From Imbricaverruca yamaguchii (Eukaryota > Arthropoda > Thecostraca > Neoverrucidae), in contig JAOTOL010001085.1 in assembly GCA_034440575.1 (NCBI GenBank), positions 1 through 64,000 of the forward strand: a stretch of DNA of 64,000 bases, written 5' to 3'. Of the stretch, positions 61,051 to 64,000 are shown in pieces. Position 1 is the first letter of the stretch; every line of letters begins with the position of its first letter. A program made the translations under genes and the position numbers. Below the pieces are notes generated by a model, which worked only from the letters and a program-made list of their open reading frames with translations, was not told the origin of the DNA and did not search any database.

Positions 61051-64000
61051 ATATTCCTAGTCTGTTTCCTAGAGAAGTCCAATCCTGATCAACCAGCCAC
61101 AAACAAGAGACCGGCTGTGGTCTCGTATGGAGATCATCCACTGGAACGTCAACCACAAGCCCCGACTATGACTGAAAATGCAGGATAATATCTCAATATC
61201 ATGGTAATGGGAAGGCGTAATGGAGTTGGCCCGATTATTTGAAAATAATGTTGATGGGGAAGGTGTGATAGGGTGATGGCGTGATAGGAAAGGCTCGGTA
61301 GGCGTGATGGGTTCCACCCGATATTGGCGCAAACCACATCGATACCGAAGGCGTTATGTGAGCATTGACCCCATACTTAAGCTCAGTGCCCGGCTAGCTC
61401 ATCGCCATTTATATCTGCGTAAGGTTGTGCAATGCATACATGAATAGCCGGGCGCTGAAAGCCATGGTATCAAGTTTAATCATACCCTACCGCTGCAGCT
61501 CATCATGGCTGAAGTCGGTGATGCACGTGCTTAGTAATTCTATTCTATCCGCAGCGTCCTCATTCCTCCCTCTGCTGCTCCCACCGTCCACGTCCTCACT
61601 CGCGCGTTCTCCGTCAATTATTTCACCGATTCACTTTGCCGCCATCCCTGTCCGCACGCCTTCGTCCTGATGACTGGCTACCCTATTCTCGCAGCCAGCA
61701 TCTCGGACCCCGCTCCCATCTGCTGACGGCGCCCGTTTCTGACGTCCTTCTCCCGGCTGCCAGCGCCCCTGCTGCCGGCATCCCTGCTGCTGTTCCCAAT
61801 ATCGCCAGCCACGCTTCCAGTTCGTCAATGGCGCAGATGTCTGCTGGCTGGAATCGACGAGCTCTAAACCGGCCGACTCAGCGAGAATTCTTGATGGGCG
61901 CAGTTCCTGCTGTCCGGTAGTCCTATCGCCGGCGGATATGGCGCACATCTGCGCTACGTTTGTGGCGGTGGCGCTCGGCCTGGCAGACGGCGCGGACCGG
62001 CTGGGCGCCGGTGTTTTTTCCTCGTTTGTCAGGCGGCCGGTGGTTTATCGTATCCCTACGGCCAAACTTTCCGCACCCAACAGTGCAACTCGCCAAACTC
62101 GGCTGGTTTGCGTCGTCCCTGGATTGGGCGCGAGCGAGACCCACGCGCGCGCGAGCGGTCGCCTACTGGGGTTACCTGTGTCCCCAGTATCATCGGCAGC
62201 ATCGGCTACCGAATCTATCTACCTCGGAACGGGCCGGCTAGGTGCTGTGCTGAGGTCACAGACACTGGCACACCAAACTAGACGCAAGTGTCTCACTTGG
62301 CGAGAGAAAAGACCTATCGCTAATTATAACTATGCATTTGTTGCCTTTCGAAGTAAATCATTAAACCACGATTTCATCAGATCATTGCAAGGCTATGTCG
62401 GGCACCTACAAGCACAATTCTGAGTACGACCCGGCCTGCAAGATAGCTCTTCGTAGGCCATGGTTATCATTCACCGGTCCCCAGTGGCAGCATTTGATCA
62501 CCCGTTTCGCATCACACCCCAGGCTGATGATTTTTATATCCACGCCATTCTCCCCATCTCATTCACTCCGCATTCTTGAAATGATCCAAGCTGGCCGAAA
62601 GCATCTCGATCCAATAACCAACTGAGCTTTCAATGATGTCTGGGGTATGATTATGTAAGAGCAAATGTCTTAGTTTAACGCAAGGGTTTCCGAGCAATCA
62701 TGACTGGCCGTCACGATAGTATGCTACGCGTGCTTTTGCACATTTGACATATTTAATTTAATGCACGAGTTAGCCAAGTATGATGCATTGACTACTGTAG
62801 CTTGCCGTAATTTACACCTCAGATTAAAGTGAATAACGGGTGCAATTCAGTATTGACATGCTCGTTGAATGATGATGAATCAATATGATGCGTGGAAATC
62901 TACTTTACACGTCGTCAGTGCATGAAATTTTGTCACCCTTCTCATCGCAGGAGGAATGGAAGAGGCAGCATGGGTGTTTCCAACTTCTATCGTTCCAAAT
63001 TGAGGATGCTGGCGACCTGAAACACAATGTAAGATGTCGCATGCAGCGAGATATCACAGTTGATGCCCGATTCCAGACTTGGTATTCCTGTTTGACTTCC
63101 TACGTCAGTGAAAATGTCATGGTTATCGGTGATATTCACGTTTAATTGATGCCTATTAAAAATCCTAGTCTTGTGCAATATAATAAAAAGGTACAAATGC
63201 AATCTTGCTAAAACGAACTTGCATGCGTTTATCAATACCATACTTTCCGGGCATGTTCCAAGAAAATGGGGACAAATTTCGCCGACTACTCCATAATGAG
63301 CACGGCACATTGTAGTGCGCAAACATTCAGTAGCATGGTTATCGTATGTATTATATTCCTAGTCTAGTGCAAATGTATACATGCGTATATGAAAGCACTA
63401 TTAGTTCAACATTGGAACAAAGCAATGAAAATCTCCTCCCATTCATGATCTTTGCTCTAGTAGTCAACCATGAAAGTAAAGCAGCTTATGTCCAGAAATG
63501 TATTTTGTTTGTATATAACCTCTTATAATACAGAATGAATGTAAGACAGTTGTTTCGGTGCATTTATTCGCCAAAACAGTGTTATAAAGTGAATTTTCTT
63601 CAATTATCACAAGCTGGATTGGAATAGTGAAAAAGCATTCAATCACACTAAAGCGTTTGGTGGTTTTTATTACGCTTCCAATCGATGGACTTTCTCGAAA
63701 TGTGTCCGACTGTGGTAAGCTTTCGTATAAGCGGACAGATGTAGATAGCTTTTTTGGAATCATACATTTGTGGAATATACGCTTTATTAATCCTTCATGT
63801 GAGTCGTTTGTGCACTATTACGAATTCATCCCCGGGCTTCTTGGATTGTCATACTGGTTTCATTTTAAAAGCACGGTATATGAGAGATAATGATTGCTTT
63901 TCTACTTTGGGGGTTTCACTATAATTATGCCATCTTCCATGAACCTGCCGTTCGAATTAAGTTTAGATTGCACGTTAGATAACCCGACTGGCATGGTTTG

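Larger units (their letters stand above)
57626..64000. other. Region upstream of exon 3: intron 2 or beyond, no exon seen
   Basis: Expected to lie in the intron before exon 3. Contains (TA)n at 58127-58161, a GC-rich segment at 58640-58930 with a 77-codon minus-strand frame I could not assign, a two-copy AAGATTATAACTGTG repeat (59210-59330), a ~36-bp GGACCAGCTACAGAGGACAA repeat (60955-61050) and a GC-rich stretch at 61700-62260. I looked for the YD.R.RPN.GG exon and did not find it. Confidence 0.6.

Noticed and set aside
61938..62423. 161-codon plus-strand frame
   Set aside because: GC-rich composition explains the open frame; no motif recognised.

Overview
This is a gene-poor piece of an animal genome, and the content points to an invertebrate, most likely an arthropod (crustacean or chelicerate more than insect, which is inference). 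It is not bacterial: coding sequence is split into short exons with GT-AG introns, non-LTR retrotransposon fragments are present, and simple repeats and minisatellites are abundant. The only host gene I can support lies on the minus strand and spans at least 12.2-57.6 kb. It encodes a Cys-loop, GABA-gated chloride channel subunit of the RDL (Resistant to dieldrin) type. Eight exons were read by joining GT-AG sites with matching codon phase. In transcript order they are 57625-57558, 54002-53776, 44794-44712, then a tandem pair of alternative exons (41060-40926 and 40536-40399), 31729-31626, 24746-24566, and 12386 to about 12235. They cover the extracellular domain from beta-1/2 to loop C, transmembrane segments 1-3 and the start of the cytoplasmic loop. 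The signal peptide/N-terminal exons and the TM4 exon(s) were not found and probably lie outside the window.

The main biological interest is in splicing. Two neighbouring homologous exons have identical phases and encode alternative versions of loop F and most of loop C. This matches the position of the alternative exon 6 of insect Rdl. The second has a CU-rich tract of about 100 nt placed directly before its 3' splice site, an obvious candidate for PTB-type control. Separately, the 3' ends of two other exons, each with its 5' splice site, have been tandemly copied into the following intron: three copies at exon 4 and two at exon 7.

Layout by region. 0-2 kb: degenerate LINE on the minus strand with an internal (TA)n. 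5.7-7.1 kb: 28/56-bp minisatellite. 9.4-10.4 kb: a TTAA-flanked non-autonomous DNA transposon. 11.5-12.2 kb: degenerate short repeats beside exon 9. 15.5-19.3 kb: LINE 3' end, then a 35-bp and a 50-bp minisatellite. 24-25 kb: exon 8 and (TA)n. 30.8-31.7 kb: TA/GT tracts, a hairpin and exon 7. 34.3-37.7 kb: a cluster of 64-, 13- and 27-bp minisatellites sharing a GTGTGG core. 40.4-41.1 kb: the alternative exon pair. 41.8-43.3 kb: CR1-like LINE with a broken reverse transcriptase. 44.7 kb: exon 5. 45.4-47 kb: small repeats and a CT tract. 52.1-53.45 kb: two more copies of the TTAA element. 53.6-54.0 kb: exon 4 and its duplicated donor. 55.5-56.7 kb: CpG-rich block. 57.0-57.6 kb: 30-bp minisatellite and exon 3. 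57.6-64 kb: no gene recognised.

Most long open reading frames (up to 728 codons) are products of tandem repeats lacking stop codons and are not annotated as genes. Gene identity was assigned by recognising conserved residues by eye; no database search was run.
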